This document shows, one piece after another, positions 63,998-64,000 of a stretch of DNA of 64,000 nucleotides. How positions within the stretch are numbered: the first letter of the stretch is position 1; every line of letters starts with the position of its first letter. Below the pieces are notes generated by a model. It ran no database searches and was not told the origin of the DNA. It saw nothing but the letters and a program-made list of their open reading frames with translations. Source of the stretch: Bin52 sp965243345 (lineage in GTDB: Bacteria; Pseudomonadota; Alphaproteobacteria; Thalassobaculales; Thalassobaculaceae); the NCBI GenBank assembly GCA_965243345.1, contig CBDEUR010000003.1, forward strand, positions 1,798,001 through 1,862,000. Reading direction: 5' to 3'. Made by a program: the position numbers and the translations under genes.

Positions 63998-64000
63998 GGT

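Overview
The window is high-GC DNA with Alphaproteobacteria-like gene content: methylcrotonyl-CoA and isovaleryl-CoA enzymes, CaiB-type CoA transferase, TauD dioxygenase, CoxL-like molybdoenzyme, MttB-family protein and many short-chain dehydrogenases. The mix of secondary catabolism, very large surface proteins, insertion sequences, toxin-antitoxin loci and many decayed or duplicated genes suggests a heterotroph with an eroding accessory genome (possibly marine or host-associated; this is inference). No rRNA, tRNA or CRISPR array was recognised.

Layout. 0-7.1 kb: end of a ketopantoate-reductase-like gene, an EamA exporter, an IS21-family element (istAB between 22-bp terminal repeats), then a minus-strand SDR, a CmcJ/NvfI-type oxygenase and a glutathione S-transferase. 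7.5-11.3 kb: a decayed island with a truncated tyrosine integrase, an orphan P-loop protein, a Xre/MbcA-RES toxin-antitoxin pair with a palindromic operator, and the nonsense-mutated N-terminus of an MmeI-like type IIG restriction enzyme. 12-16.2 kb: SDR, malate/lactate dehydrogenase family protein, methylcrotonyl-CoA carboxylase beta subunit and an HCCA isomerase. 17.3-18 kb: a decayed copy of the SDR/RidA pair found at 37-38 kb, and an HU-like protein.

18.3-26.1 kb: a two-gene surface locus (1469-aa SwmB/FN3/Ig protein, then a 1070-aa Calx-beta protein with a C-terminal barrel), preceded by 18 perfect heptamer repeats. 26.6-31.7 kb: a cytochrome P450 with a fragmentary second copy, an IS1595 remnant, an outer-membrane barrel protein and a frameshifted Fic gene. 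31.9-37.1 kb: a metallo-beta-lactamase-fold gene with an altered active site, a molybdopterin oxidoreductase, higBA with a 112-bp tandem duplication at its end, and resolvase and DUF1640 pseudogenes. 37.2-40.1 kb: SDR, RidA, tag and ivd. 40.6-45 kb: a 1437-aa autotransporter with nine 63-residue repeats.

45.5-61.7 kb: a large catabolic region. It holds an MttB-family methyltransferase, an MFS exporter, a TauD dioxygenase, a CoA transferase overlapping an ADP-forming acyl-CoA synthetase, a CoxL-like subunit with Gln at the usual catalytic Glu, two near-identical alpha-hydroxy-acid oxidases, an SMP-30 lactonase, an SCP2-like/alpha-beta hydrolase fusion and a GMC oxidoreductase. These suggest stepwise oxidation, CoA activation and hydrolysis of an organic substrate that I cannot name. 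The window ends with a Fic-fold protein that has a non-canonical active site.
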